Shown: positions 45,609 to 55,453, counted from the first letter of the stretch. The stretch is 64,000 nt of DNA from Chthoniobacter flavus (GCA_945861435.1 CAMAUX010000007.1:1-64000); one strand, 5' to 3'. Notes: a model not told the origin generated them from the sequence alone. Numbers and translations are program-made.

Positions 45609-46597
45609 CCCACGACGCCCTCGGCAGCCACCTCCTCGCCTCCGTCTCTCGGTCCTTCTACCTCAGCATCCGCGTCCTTCCCCCCTCCATCCGCGCCCCC
45701 ATCAGCGTGGGCTACCTGCTTGCCCGCACCAGCGACACCATCGCCGACTCGGCCCAGTGCCCTCCCGCACTCCGGCAGGAATTCCTCCACTCCTTCGCCC
45801 TCATGCTCAGCGAAGGCCATCGCCGCGGCATCGATGCACTCCAGCGCCACATCCAGCCACCCGACCCCGCGGAAGCACGCCTCATCGCACAACTGCCCGC
45901 CTGCCTCGACTGGCTCGACACCCTCCCCAAGACCGACGCCGCCTGCGTGCGCTCCGTCATGGCCACCATCATCGAGGGCCAGCGCCTCGACCTCCACCGA
46001 TTCGCAGATCCGCTCCAAACCATCGCCCTCCCGGACGCCTCCGCACTCGAGCACTACACCTACCTGGTCGCCGGCTGTGTCGGAGAATTCTGGACCCAAA
46101 TCTGCCTCCTCCACTTCCCCTCTTACTCCGACATTCCAGCGCACAACCTCTCCCAACTCGGCCGCGACTACGGCTGCGCTCTACAGCTCGTCAACATCCT
46201 GCGCGACCTCCCTGCCGACCTGCGCTCCGGCCGCTGCTACCTCCCCGCAGACCAACTCCTCGCCGAAGGCATCGCCCCCTCCCAGCTCCTCCTCCAACCC
46301 CACGCCGCCGCCCCCCTCTTCAACCACTGGATGCACCGCGCCGCAGCGCTGCTCCAATCCGGCGCATCCTACATCCACGCCATCCGTCCGGCCCGCGTGC
46401 GCATCGCCTGCTTCCTCCCATGGCGCCTCGGCGTCAAGACCCTCCAAAAAATGAGGGAGACGCCGCCCCTTCTCACCCAGACCAAGGTGAAGGTTTCACG
46501 GGGGGAAGTCGGCCGAGCCCTGCTCCTCAGCGCACTCGTGGCACGCTCCAACTTCTGGCTCCAAAAACTCGCCACACCGCTTCACCAGCACCCATAA
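45605..46597 (+). CDS. squalene/phytoene synthase family protein
   Basis: 330 residues of the trans-isoprenoid head-to-head synthase fold. The first aspartate-rich motif is D44-T-I-A-D48 in LARTSDTIADS; the second is D201-L-P-A-D205 in VNILRDLPADLRSGRCYLP. SRSFYLSIRVLP opens the family. It condenses two C15 or C20 diphosphates, giving a squalene- or phytoene-type product for hopanoids or carotenoids. Both metal-binding motifs are intact. Co-translated with the DUF362 gene upstream (ATGA), an unusual pairing; no other isoprenoid gene is nearby. Confidence 0.9.
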   Translation: MTHDALGSHLLASVSRSFYLSIRVLPPSIRAPISVGYLLARTSDTIADSAQCPPALRQEFLHSFALMLSEGHRRGIDALQRHIQPPDPAEARLIAQLPACLDWLDTLPKTDAACVRSVMATIIEGQRLDLHRFADPLQTIALPDASALEHYTYLVAGCVGEFWTQICLLHFPSYSDIPAHNLSQLGRDYGCALQLVNILRDLPADLRSGRCYLPADQLLAEGIAPSQLLLQPHAAAPLFNHWMHRAAALLQSGASYIHAIRPARVRIACFLPWRLGVKTLQKMRETPPLLTQTKVKVSRGEVGRALLLSALVARSNFWLQKLATPLHQHP

Positions 46598-46700
46598 AAC
46601 AGCGCGCAATCCAACGGCGGACGCGCGCCCGCCTCCCATGTCACGCATGGGAACTTCTCCTTGGAAGCCCAGCCCCCACTGCGCCACACTTCGCCCGCGT

Positions 46701-47900
46701 ATGCACTCCCCCACCCCGCTCCGCCTCGCCTCCGCCACCCTCACCGCCACCCTGCTGACCCGCACCCTTCTCGGTGCACCACCAGAGCCCAGCTTCCGCA
46801 TTCAAGACATCGATACCGAAGTGCAGATCGGCTACGGCATCGCCATTGCCGACGTCGATGGCGACGGCAAACCCGACATCCTCCTCGCCGACCAGCACAC
46901 CATCCAGTGGTACCAGAACCCCACTTGGAAAAAACACGTCATCAGCGAGAACCTCACCGAACGCGACAACGTCTGCATCGCCGCCCGCGACCTGGACGGT
47001 GATGGCAAAGCCGAAATCGCCATCGGCGCCCAGTGGAATCCAGGCGAAACCTCCGACCCCGAAAAAAGCGGCGGCGTCTTCTACCTCATCCCTCCCGCCG
47101 ACCGCACCCAGCGCTGGGACGCCGTCAAACTCCACCACGAACCCACAGTCCACAGAATGCACTGGGTGCAGGACCCCGCTGGAAAATGGGACCTCATCGT
47201 CAAGCCACTCCATGGCCGCGGCAACCGCAACAACGCAGGCGAAGGCAGCCGCGTCTTCGCCTACCGCATGCCAGCCAATCCGCGCGACCCATGGACAACC
47301 TCCCTCGTCAGCGACTTCACCCACGCCAGTCACAACTTCCACCCCATCCAGTGGAACCCGGCCCAAGGCCACGAAATCCTCACCGCCGCCAAGGAGGGCA
47401 TCTTCCGCTTCACTCGCGCCGACTCCGGCCCATGGAAAAAGACCCAGCTCTCCGACTCTTGGACAGGTGAAGTCCGCGACGGCAGACTTCCCGGAGGCAA
47501 ACGTTTCCTCGGCACCATTGAGCCCATGCACGGAGACACCGTCGCCTCCTACACCCCCTCCGAAAATCCAGACGCCCCGTGGCGCCGCAATGTCCTCGAC
47601 GCCTCCCTCAAGGACGGACACGCAGTTGTCATCGCAGACTTCCTTGGCATCGGCAGCGACCAGATCGCCGCTGGCTGGCGCGCCATGAATCCCAAGGGCT
47701 CCCCAGGCGTGCGCCTCTTCACCCCGCTCGACTCCGAAGGCACCGCATGGCGCACCACGGAACTCTCCGGCGATGCCGTTGCCATCGAGGATATGAAGGC
47801 CGCCGACCTCAACGCAGACGGCAAACCAGACCTCGTCCTCGCAGGAAGACAGACTCACAACCTGCGCATCCTCTGGAACGAAGGCGGCAAGCCCCAATAA
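46701..47900 (+). CDS. exported FG-GAP/VCBS repeat protein
   Basis: 399 residues from ATG 46701, with a signal peptide (LASATLTATLLTRTLLGA). Calcium-loop FG-GAP motifs recur: DVDGDGKPDILLAD, DLDGDGKAEIAIG and DLNADGKPDLVLAG, forming a beta-propeller. The frame is open upstream to 46638, but those residues look non-coding. PVC genomes have many such secreted propellers of unknown function. Confidence 0.85.
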   Translation: MHSPTPLRLASATLTATLLTRTLLGAPPEPSFRIQDIDTEVQIGYGIAIADVDGDGKPDILLADQHTIQWYQNPTWKKHVISENLTERDNVCIAARDLDGDGKAEIAIGAQWNPGETSDPEKSGGVFYLIPPADRTQRWDAVKLHHEPTVHRMHWVQDPAGKWDLIVKPLHGRGNRNNAGEGSRVFAYRMPANPRDPWTTSLVSDFTHASHNFHPIQWNPAQGHEILTAAKEGIFRFTRADSGPWKKTQLSDSWTGEVRDGRLPGGKRFLGTIEPMHGDTVASYTPSENPDAPWRRNVLDASLKDGHAVVIADFLGIGSDQIAAGWRAMNPKGSPGVRLFTPLDSEGTAWRTTELSGDAVAIEDMKAADLNADGKPDLVLAGRQTHNLRILWNEGGKPQ

Positions 47901-47992
47901 GCCACGGCCCGGGCCGAACCACCGCGTATCCATTCCCCCCCCGCGCACCTTCAAACCAAGCCCCTCCGCCGCATACCGCCCCCCCACCAATC

Positions 47993-48460
47993 ATGAAAGC
48001 GAAGCTGCTCCTCGCCACTCTCGCCCTCCTCCCTTTACTGGCTCAATCCGCACCGAAGCCCGGCTCCGAAAACGACGACGCCCAACGGGCAAGAGCCGCC
48101 GCCGCAAAAGCACGCGAGGCCGATCAGAAACGGGAACAACAACAGCGCGAGGCCAACCAGCGCAGACGCCAGGCCGAACAGGCACGCCTCGAAGCCGAAC
48201 GCCGCCAGGAGGCCGAACTGAAACGGCGCGAAACCGCCGCCCTCAACGCAGCCACCAAGTTCGACACCGACAACAGCCGCTCCATCGATGGCGACGAGAT
48301 CGATGCGGTCAACGCAGCTCTCAAGGCCGCACCCAACGGCCCCCTCAGCTTCTTCGACCGCAACCACAACGGCCGCCTCGATAAGGCGGAGCTCGCCACA
48401 ATCAAGCTCCCACCCCACAAAACCGCCCCTGCAGAAAGCAGCCGTTCCAAAGGCAGCTAA
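47993..48460 (+). CDS. small exported EF-hand protein with charged coiled coil
   Basis: 155 residues. After a signal peptide (LLLATLALLPLLAQSA) comes a long Arg/Glu/Gln-rich helix at about 28-85, a likely coiled coil. Two EF-hand-like loops follow: DTDNSRSIDGDEI and DRNHNGRLDKAEL, each with Asp/Asn at the metal positions. It probably binds calcium outside the cytoplasm. It follows the FG-GAP gene by about 90 bases. Confidence 0.82.
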   Translation: MKAKLLLATLALLPLLAQSAPKPGSENDDAQRARAAAAKAREADQKREQQQREANQRRRQAEQARLEAERRQEAELKRRETAALNAATKFDTDNSRSIDGDEIDAVNAALKAAPNGPLSFFDRNHNGRLDKAELATIKLPPHKTAPAESSRSKGS

Positions 48461-48599
48461 CCTCCGTGCCAAAGCAGGCGCGACCCACATCCCCTGCACG
48501 GTTTTCCTCCCACGTCCGATCGCCCTCCACAGCCACTCGAAGGGCCACTCCGCGAAATCGCGCTTGAAAGCCGGCCCCGACTCCTGTTGTGAAGTCCCT

Positions 48600-49055
48600 G
48601 TGCGCCGCAGTTTCCTCAGCCATCTTCTGGCAGTTCTCCTGAGCCTCGCCGCCGTCTGCCTCGCCCAGACCTCCCAAATCCGCGCCGCATTCCTCTGCCT
48701 GTGTGGCAACCAGGCCATCCCCACAGAGGCTTCGCACTGCCACGGCCCCCACGGCGACCACTGCCACTCCGACCAACCCGACTCCGATCCGCTCCATCAC
48801 GAGGAAGACTCCGGCCCGCGTGAAGATCATCCACGCATCCATCCGGGCGACTGGTCGCTGCTGAGTTCAAAATCCCTCGAACTCATCCCCCCTCACGTCC
48901 TCCCCTCATTCTTCGCGCTCTGCCACTGGCACCCGCACGCCCGCTCCCACGCAGCCGCTCAGAGCGCCTCAGTCTTCGCTCCACGCGGTGCCCCCGCGCA
49001 AGATCCACCGCCCGTCGGCATCCAGATCGCACGCACGGTCATCCTCCAGATCTGA
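48600..49055 (+). CDS. His-rich periplasmic protein at the head of a metal-efflux operon
   Basis: 151 residues from GTG 48600 with a signal peptide (LLAVLLSLAAVCLAQ). A Cys pair (LCLCGNQ) is followed by a dense His/Cys/Asp/Glu stretch: SHCHGPHGDHCHSD, then PLHHEED, and later CHWHPHARSH. That is a typical soft or borderline metal-binding composition. Its position directly before a CzcCBA-type system suggests a periplasmic metal buffer or sensor. No named family recognised. The frame continues upstream, so the start is not certain. Confidence 0.65.
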   Translation: MRRSFLSHLLAVLLSLAAVCLAQTSQIRAAFLCLCGNQAIPTEASHCHGPHGDHCHSDQPDSDPLHHEEDSGPREDHPRIHPGDWSLLSSKSLELIPPHVLPSFFALCHWHPHARSHAAAQSASVFAPRGAPAQDPPPVGIQIARTVILQI

Positions 49056-49193
49056 GGCCTCCGCGGCCTCCGCCGCTGCCTGAGCATTCTGCCCTCCCAC
49101 CCACGGCCACCGCCTGCGCGGCCCGTCCACTCCGTCTCGGCAATCACACACGCCGGGCCCTCCAATCCTGCAACGTCGCAGCTTCACACGCCC

Positions 49194-50435
49194 ATGTCTC
49201 CCACACCACTCATCCTCCTTCTGCTCGTCTGCGCAGCCTCCGCACGCGCCGGCACCCTCTCTCTCAGCGTCGACGGTTCCGCTCAATACGCTCTCAAGCA
49301 CAACCCTGCCCTCACCGCCGCACGCCTGCGCATCGACGAAGCCTCCGGCCGCCTCCACCAAAGCGGACGACTCCCCAATCCGGAACTCGGCCTCGACCTC
49401 ACCCGCCACACCGCAGGCCCCGAACACTCCGCGGAAATCTCCTTCACCCAGCGATTCCCCATCACCGCCCGTCTGCGCCATGAAAGGACGGTTTCCCGCG
49501 CCGAACTCGCAGCAGCAGAAGCCGAGTTCCGCGACGCCCAGCGCAAGCTCGCCGCCGAAGTCCGCTCCGCCGCCGTGAAACTCCTCACCATCTCCGGCCA
49601 GCGCTCGCTGCGCACGCAGCAACTCGACAACAGCCGCAACCTCTCCGAATTCCTCATCAAGCGCGTCGCAACCGGCGAAGCCTCCGCCGTCGACGCCTCC
49701 CAGGTCGACCTCGAATCCCGCCAGATCCAGCTCGAGAAACTCATGCTCAACGCCGACGAGGCAGTCCTCCTTGGCGAACTGCGCCCACTGCTCGGCGTCT
49801 CAGCAAACGAACACATCAACATCACAGGCTCGCTCCCCAACCCCGCTCCCCCTCCACCACCAGCACGCTCCCTCCTGCGTCCCGACATCATCGCCGCACA
49901 ACACCGCGCCACCGCCGCAAACGCCTTCGTCCTCGAACAACAGGCGCGCCGCTGGGAGGACATCAGCGTCGGAGCCTCCTTCTCCCGCGACCGCACCGTC
50001 GACGAACCCATGGGCACAGAAACCGAACGCATCGTCGGCTTCCGTTTCTCCCTCCCCCTGCCCCTTTGGAACGACAACTCCGGGCGCATCCTCGAGGCAC
50101 GGGCCGCCGCCTCCCGCGCCGCCGCAGAACTCGATGCCACCAGACTCTCCGCCTCAGCGCAGAGCACCGCCGCACGCAGCGCAATGAACTCCTACGCAGC
50201 CCTCCTCGCCGAACTCGACAGCAAGGTCCTCCCCGCCGCTTCCCAGATCGAAGACCAACTCCGCAACTCCTACACCTCCGGCCAGACCCCGCTCACCGAA
50301 GTGCTCCGCGCACGCACCCGCCGACTCGATCTCCAGCGCCAGCGTCTCGACGCACTCCGCGACTACCACCTCGCGCGCATCCGCCACGACGCAGCCATCG
50401 GCAACACCGTCGCACCAACCGCCCACAAACAATGA
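49194..50435 (+). CDS. TolC-family outer-membrane efflux channel (CzcC/CusC type)
   Basis: 413 residues with a signal peptide (LILLLLVCAASARA). Two duplicated helical hairpin regions are recognisable, each with the family pattern of NPALTAARLRIDEA near the N-terminus and RPDIIAAQHRATAAN in the middle, then RIVGFRFSLPLPLWN. It forms the outer-membrane exit of the RND pump. The stop overlaps the next start by ATGA. Confidence 0.92.
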   Translation: MSPTPLILLLLVCAASARAGTLSLSVDGSAQYALKHNPALTAARLRIDEASGRLHQSGRLPNPELGLDLTRHTAGPEHSAEISFTQRFPITARLRHERTVSRAELAAAEAEFRDAQRKLAAEVRSAAVKLLTISGQRSLRTQQLDNSRNLSEFLIKRVATGEASAVDASQVDLESRQIQLEKLMLNADEAVLLGELRPLLGVSANEHINITGSLPNPAPPPPPARSLLRPDIIAAQHRATAANAFVLEQQARRWEDISVGASFSRDRTVDEPMGTETERIVGFRFSLPLPLWNDNSGRILEARAAASRAAAELDATRLSASAQSTAARSAMNSYAALLAELDSKVLPAASQIEDQLRNSYTSGQTPLTEVLRARTRRLDLQRQRLDALRDYHLARIRHDAAIGNTVAPTAHKQ

Positions 50436-51589
50436 ACCGCCTCTTCCTCCGCCCACTCCTCTGCACCCTCGCGATCAGCGCGGCCACTGTGAGCACCCCC
50501 GCCGCGGTCTCTCCCGAAAAAGCAGCCGCCACCGTCATCCTCGATGAGACGGGCGTGAACAATCTCAAGATCGCCACCGTGGAGGCGGAAGAAACAGTCT
50601 TCGAACAGACCGCCTTCGCCCTCGGCCGCATCCAGCCCATCCCCGAACACCGCGCCGTTGTCTCCAGCCGCATCCCGGGACGCATCATCGAGATCAAGTC
50701 CATCCTCGGAACCGTAGTCCAGGCGGGCACCGAAGTCCTCCGTCTCGAAAGCCGCCAGCCCGGCGACCCGCCACCCTCCATCTGGCTCAAGGCTCCGGCC
50801 GGTGGTCTCGTGACAAAAAGCGACACCCGCCTCGGCGAACCCGTCGATCCAGACAAGGTCCTCATGGAGATCACAGACCTCTCCCAAGTCCACGCCGTCG
50901 CACGCGTCCCGGAACACCTCGCAGGCCGCATTCAACCGGGTTGCACCGCACACATCCGCGTCTCCGCTCTCCCGAACGAATCCTTCGAGGGAACACTCCT
51001 CCGCTTCGCCACCTCGGCCGACAGAGCCACGGGCACCATCGACGCACTCTTCGCTCTCGCCAATCCCACCCTCTCCCTGCGCCCCGACATGCGCGCCGAA
51101 TTCTCCATCGTCCTCGGCCGCCGGGAAAACGTCATGAGCATCCCGCGCTCCGCGCTCCAAGGCGATGCCGCCAGCCGCTTCGTCTACGTGAAGGATTACG
51201 AACTCCCCTTCGCCTTCGTCAAAGTCCCCGTCCAGACAGGCGCCATCAACGACCGCTTCGTCGAGATCACCTCAGGCCTCCTCGCCGGCGACGAGGTCGT
51301 CACCACAGGCGCCTACTCCCTCGCCTTCGCAGGCCGCGGCAGCGTCTCACTCAAGGCCGCACTCGATGCCGCCCACGGCCACGAACACAACGAGGACGGC
51401 AGCGAAGTCACCGCGGGCCAGAAAACAGCGTCCACCGCCACCGCTCAATCCACCACCACCCCCTCCCTCCTCACCCTGCTTTCCCTCGCCTCCAACGCAT
51501 TGCTCCTCGCCCTCCTCATCGCCTCGAAACGCAGCGCCCAGCTCACTCCCACGCACACCCCTCACTTCTCCGAACCCGAGATCCGCTGA
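50432..51589 (+). CDS. RND efflux periplasmic adaptor (CzcB/CusB type)
   Basis: 385 residues. Signal peptide, then the split biotinyl-lipoyl region (VVSSRIPGRIIEIKSILGTVVQAG and WLKAPAGGLVTKSDTRLGEPV), a beta-barrel with LSQVHAVARVPEHLAGRIQPG, and a membrane-proximal domain (FVEITSGLLAGDEVVTTGAY). A HGHEHNEDG metal-binding segment and an unusual C-terminal hydrophobic helix (LLTLLSLASNALLLALLIA) follow, so it may be anchored at both ends. Confidence 0.9.
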   Translation: MNRLFLRPLLCTLAISAATVSTPAAVSPEKAAATVILDETGVNNLKIATVEAEETVFEQTAFALGRIQPIPEHRAVVSSRIPGRIIEIKSILGTVVQAGTEVLRLESRQPGDPPPSIWLKAPAGGLVTKSDTRLGEPVDPDKVLMEITDLSQVHAVARVPEHLAGRIQPGCTAHIRVSALPNESFEGTLLRFATSADRATGTIDALFALANPTLSLRPDMRAEFSIVLGRRENVMSIPRSALQGDAASRFVYVKDYELPFAFVKVPVQTGAINDRFVEITSGLLAGDEVVTTGAYSLAFAGRGSVSLKAALDAAHGHEHNEDGSEVTAGQKTASTATAQSTTTPSLLTLLSLASNALLLALLIASKRSAQLTPTHTPHFSEPEIR

Positions 51590-51593
51590 CCCC

Positions 51594-54500
51594 ATGCTCA
51601 ACCGGCTCATCTCCAGTTCGCTCGGCCACCGCGCCGTCGTCCTACTCATCGCGCTCGCGGTCCTCGCACTCGGCCTCCAGAGCGCCCTCCAACTCCCCGT
51701 CGAAGTCCTGCCAGACCTCACCAAACCCACCGCCATCATCCTCACCGAATCCCCGGGCCTCGCTCCCGAGGAAGTCGAAATCAACATCACCCAACCCATC
51801 GAACGCGCCCTCCTCGGTGTCGCCGGCCTCACCAGACTGCGCTCCAACTCCGACGTCTCCCTCTCGCTCGTCTACGCGGAATTCGGCTGGGGCACGGATA
51901 TCCACAAGGCACGCATCCTCGTTCAGGAACGCCTCGCCGCCGCACGCAGCGCACTGCCCGCGGGCGTCGAACCCTTCCTTACTCCCGCCGCCTCCCTCAT
52001 GGGCGAGATCCTCCTCATCGGCGTCAGCTCCCGCGACGACCTCACCCCGGCCCGCGACGTCCGCACCCTCGCCGACTGGACCATCCGCCCGCGCCTCCAG
52101 AGCATCCCCGGCATCGCGGAAGTCCTCAGCATGGGCGGCGGCATCCAGCAGGCACACGTCGAACCCGACCCCCATCGCATGGCCGCCAACGACATCACTC
52201 TCGAGGAAGTCCTCGCCGCCGCACGCCATGCCGCCTCCAACTCCACCGGCGGTTTCCTCACCAACGGCCCCACAGAAATCATGGTCCGCAATCTCGCCAT
52301 GACCACCCAGCTCGCCGACATCGCCAGCACCGTCGTGAAAAAAATCGGGGACCGCGCCATCACCCTCTCCGACGTGGCCACCGTGAAGTGGGGCGTCGAG
52401 CCCATGCGCGGAGACGCCAGCGTCAGCGGCAAACGAGGCGTCGTCATCAGCGTCACCAAGGCCCAGGGCTTCGACACCCTCGCCCTCACCACACAGATCG
52501 AAAAAGCGCTCGCCGAACTCCAACCCGCGCTCCCCAAAGGCGTCGAAGCCACCGTCCTCTTCCGCCAGGCCGACTTCATCGACCACGCCATCGGCAACCT
52601 CAAGGACGCCATCCGCGACGGCGCGATCATGGTCGCCGCCGTCCTCTTCCTCTTCCTCCTCAACGCCCGCACCACCCTCATCACCCTCACCGCAATCCCG
52701 CTCTCTTTCGCCATCACCCTCCTCTGCTTCCGCTGGCTCGGCGTCTCCGTCAACTCCATGACTCTCGGCGGCATCGCCGTCGCCATCGGCATGGTCGTCG
52801 ACGACGCCATCGTCGACGTCGAGAACGTCCTCCGACGCCTCCGGGAAAACGCCGCCCTCCCCCAACCTCGGCCCCCACTCGAAGTCATCGCGAGCGCCTC
52901 CGCAGAAGTCCGCAGCTCGATCCTTTACGCCACCCTCCTCGTCATCCTCGTCTTCCTTCCCCTCCTCGGCCTCAGCGGCGTCGAGGGCCGCCTCTTCTCC
53001 CCCATCGCCATCGCCACCATCCTCGCGATGGTCGCATCCTTCCTCGTCTCCCTCACCACCATCCCCGTCCTCTGCTCCCTCCTGCTCAAGCCCGCAGCCA
53101 ACACCACGCACCGCGACGGCGCACTCGTGCGTGCACTCAAGACCCTTCTGGAAAACACCCTCCTGCGCTTCGGCCTCAACCAACCCTTCCTCCTCCTCGC
53201 ACTCGCGGCCATCGCCGCCTCCGCCTCCCTCCTCCTCTATCTTCAGATGGGCAAGGACTTCCTCCCAGCCTTCCGCGAGGAAACCGCCCTCGTCTCCATG
53301 ACCGCAGCCCCGGGCACCTCCCTCGACGAAACCAACCGCATCGCCGATGTCCTCGAACAACAACTCCTCTCCATCCCCGAAGTCCACAAGGTCGGCCGCC
53401 GCCTCGGACGCGCAGAACGCGGCGACCACGTCGTCCCCGTCAGCACCGCTGAGTTCGACGTCGATTTCCGCCCCAACAACCACACGCAAGCCAACCTCTC
53501 CGCATCTCCCACAGAGGACTCCCAGCAACCCCAGCGTTCCCGCTCCGAGATCCTCGCCGATGTCCGTAAAAAGGTGCAGGCCGTCCCCGGCACCTTCTCC
53601 GTCGTCATGGGCCCCCTCGCCGACCGCATCGGCCACATGCTCAGCGGCGTCTCCGCCCCAGTCGCAGTAAAAATCTTCGGCCCCGACCTCGACACCCTCC
53701 GCCACATCGGCACCCAGATCGCCGACGTCGCCCGCACCATCCCCGGCCTCGAAGACTGCAAACTCGACCAACAATCCCTCATCCCCCAACTACGCATCGA
53801 GGTCGACCGCGACCGCGCCTCCGCCTACGGCATCGCCCCCGGCCGCCTCAACGCCAGCCTCTCCACCCTGCTCGGCGGTGAAACAGTCGCCACCCTCCGC
53901 GAGGGCCAGCGCGAGATCGACCTCACCGTCCGTCTTCCTCTGGAATGGCGCGAATCCCCGGACAAACTCGCCGAACTCCCCGTCGAAGTGCACGATAGCG
54001 ATGCCAACGTCCAACGCATCCCTCTCTCCCTCGTCGCCGACGTCCGCGAAGCCAAAGGCCCAAACGTCATCTTCCGCGAAAACGGCCAGCGCCGCTTCGT
54101 CCTCGCCATCAAACCCACCGCCCGCAACGTCGGCTCCCTCGTCGCCGAACTCCAGCGCCGCGTCGATCAAACCGTCCGCCCTCCCGAAGGCTACTTCCTC
54201 TCCTACGAAGGCGAGTTCCGCGCACAAGCCGATGCCTCCCGTCGCATCGCACTCCTCAGCCTCCTCGTGCTCGCACTCGTCGCCTTCCTCCTCCATGGCT
54301 ACTTCCGCTCCGCCTTCTTCGCAGCCCAAGTCCTCTGCGACATCCCACTCGCACTCGCAGGCGGGCTCGCCCTCACCGGCCTCCTGCTCAACAACGTCTC
54401 CATCGCCACACTCGTCGGCCTCATCTCCGTCGCAGGAATCGCCGCCCGCAATTCCATCATGCTCATCTCCCACTACCTCCACCTCATGCGGCACGAGGGC

Positions 54501-54776
54501 GAGTCCTTCACCAAATCCATGGTCATCCGCGGCACCAAGGAACGCCTCGTCCCCGTCCTCATGACCGCACTCTGCGCCGGCATCGGCCTCCTCCCCCTCG
54601 TCCTCGCCGGCGACCAACCCGGCAAGGAAATCCTCCACCCAGTCGCCGTCGTCATCGTCGGCGGCCTCCTGAGTTCCACCCTCCTCGGACTCGGCCTCAC
54701 ACCCGCCGTCTTCCTCACCTTCGGACGCAAGGCTGCGGCTCAGGCGCTCGCACGCGAAGCCCCCGCCGCCCAGTAA
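51594..54776 (+). CDS. heavy-metal RND transporter permease (CzcA/CusA family)
   Basis: 1060 residues, usual length. Twelve helices in the RND layout, with large periplasmic loops. The proton-relay helix reads GMVVDDAIVDVENVLRRLRE, the Asp/Asp/Glu pattern of HME-type pumps. QLPVEVLPDLTKPTAIILTESPGLAPEEVE and SNSDVSLSLVYAEFGWGTDI are subfamily-typical. The pump drives metal ions out of the periplasm with the proton gradient. The metal cannot be fixed: the neighbours' His- and Cys-rich sites fit copper, zinc, cadmium or cobalt. Confidence 0.94.
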   Translation: MLNRLISSSLGHRAVVLLIALAVLALGLQSALQLPVEVLPDLTKPTAIILTESPGLAPEEVEINITQPIERALLGVAGLTRLRSNSDVSLSLVYAEFGWGTDIHKARILVQERLAAARSALPAGVEPFLTPAASLMGEILLIGVSSRDDLTPARDVRTLADWTIRPRLQSIPGIAEVLSMGGGIQQAHVEPDPHRMAANDITLEEVLAAARHAASNSTGGFLTNGPTEIMVRNLAMTTQLADIASTVVKKIGDRAITLSDVATVKWGVEPMRGDASVSGKRGVVISVTKAQGFDTLALTTQIEKALAELQPALPKGVEATVLFRQADFIDHAIGNLKDAIRDGAIMVAAVLFLFLLNARTTLITLTAIPLSFAITLLCFRWLGVSVNSMTLGGIAVAIGMVVDDAIVDVENVLRRLRENAALPQPRPPLEVIASASAEVRSSILYATLLVILVFLPLLGLSGVEGRLFSPIAIATILAMVASFLVSLTTIPVLCSLLLKPAANTTHRDGALVRALKTLLENTLLRFGLNQPFLLLALAAIAASASLLLYLQMGKDFLPAFREETALVSMTAAPGTSLDETNRIADVLEQQLLSIPEVHKVGRRLGRAERGDHVVPVSTAEFDVDFRPNNHTQANLSASPTEDSQQPQRSRSEILADVRKKVQAVPGTFSVVMGPLADRIGHMLSGVSAPVAVKIFGPDLDTLRHIGTQIADVARTIPGLEDCKLDQQSLIPQLRIEVDRDRASAYGIAPGRLNASLSTLLGGETVATLREGQREIDLTVRLPLEWRESPDKLAELPVEVHDSDANVQRIPLSLVADVREAKGPNVIFRENGQRRFVLAIKPTARNVGSLVAELQRRVDQTVRPPEGYFLSYEGEFRAQADASRRIALLSLLVLALVAFLLHGYFRSAFFAAQVLCDIPLALAGGLALTGLLLNNVSIATLVGLISVAGIAARNSIMLISHYLHLMRHEGESFTKSMVIRGTKERLVPVLMTALCAGIGLLPLVLAGDQPGKEILHPVAVVIVGGLLSSTLLGLGLTPAVFLTFGRKAAAQALAREAPAAQ

Positions 54777-54847
54777 CCCTACAATCCCCACGATCCCGTC
54801 TTCTCAAAACAACAACCACCACCCACTCCATCAACCACCCACCACCC

Positions 54848-55297
54848 ATGAAAACCACAGCCCTCCTCCTCCTCGCCTCCCTCGGCATCCTCTCAAGCGC
54901 CTTCGCCCACGGCGAAGTCGAGATCGGACCCAACGGCGGCCGCATCCTCGAATTCTCCAAGGACGAAACCATGCACGGCGAAGTCACCGTCAAGGACGGC
55001 CGCTTCCTCATCGCCCTCCTCGACAAAAACATGAAACCCGTCGCCATCGAAACCCAGCAACTCACCGCCACCCTCGGCGACCGCTCGCGTCCCGAAAAAC
55101 TCACCGTCGAAGCCCAAGCCGGCAAGTTCGCCGTGCCACTCGTCAAAGCGGGTGAGTGGGTCATCTTCCAATTCCGCCCTGCAGCAAAAGCCAAGCCCGT
55201 CACCGCGCGTCTCCACTACGACACGGCCCCCTGCGGCACCTGCAAAAAGCCCGAGTGGCTCTGCATCTGTCACGAAGAACCAGCAGCCAAGAAGTGA
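54848..55297 (+). CDS. Cys-rich periplasmic accessory protein of the metal-efflux operon
   Basis: 149 residues with a signal peptide (LLLLASLGILSSAFAH). A beta domain begins HGEVEIGPNGGRILEF, a pattern I associate with periplasmic proteins next to RND metal pumps. The C-terminus is APCGTCKKPEWLCICHEE: two Cys pairs plus a His, a compact metal site. It closes the five-gene operon and is followed by a GC palindrome. Possibly a CusF-like chaperone by function, though not by fold (inference). Confidence 0.72.
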   Translation: MKTTALLLLASLGILSSAFAHGEVEIGPNGGRILEFSKDETMHGEVTVKDGRFLIALLDKNMKPVAIETQQLTATLGDRSRPEKLTVEAQAGKFAVPLVKAGEWVIFQFRPAAKAKPVTARLHYDTAPCGTCKKPEWLCICHEEPAAKK

Positions 55298-55311
55298 CCC
55301 GCCCGGGCGGG
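55298..55311 (+). terminator. GC palindrome after the efflux operon
   Basis: CCCGCCCGGGCGGG is a perfect 14-base palindrome starting two bases after the last stop codon. Without a loop or U tract it is weak as a terminator, but its position suits a transcript end. Confidence 0.3.
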
Positions 55312-55453
55312 CAACGCCCAGAACAGGCGCTGCATTCTGACGTAGCCTCCAACCTCCCCAGGCCTTGGCCGTCCACCTGCAACCACTCGCGCAGGCCATC
55401 CGACCGGCGTCATGGATTTGCAGATCTTTCACACATCGAACACACACAGACCT

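Noticed and set aside
51642-53789. 715-residue minus-strand frame opposite the RND permease
   Set aside because: Acidic Gly/Glu/Asp-rich translation without motifs; antisense shadow of a clear permease.
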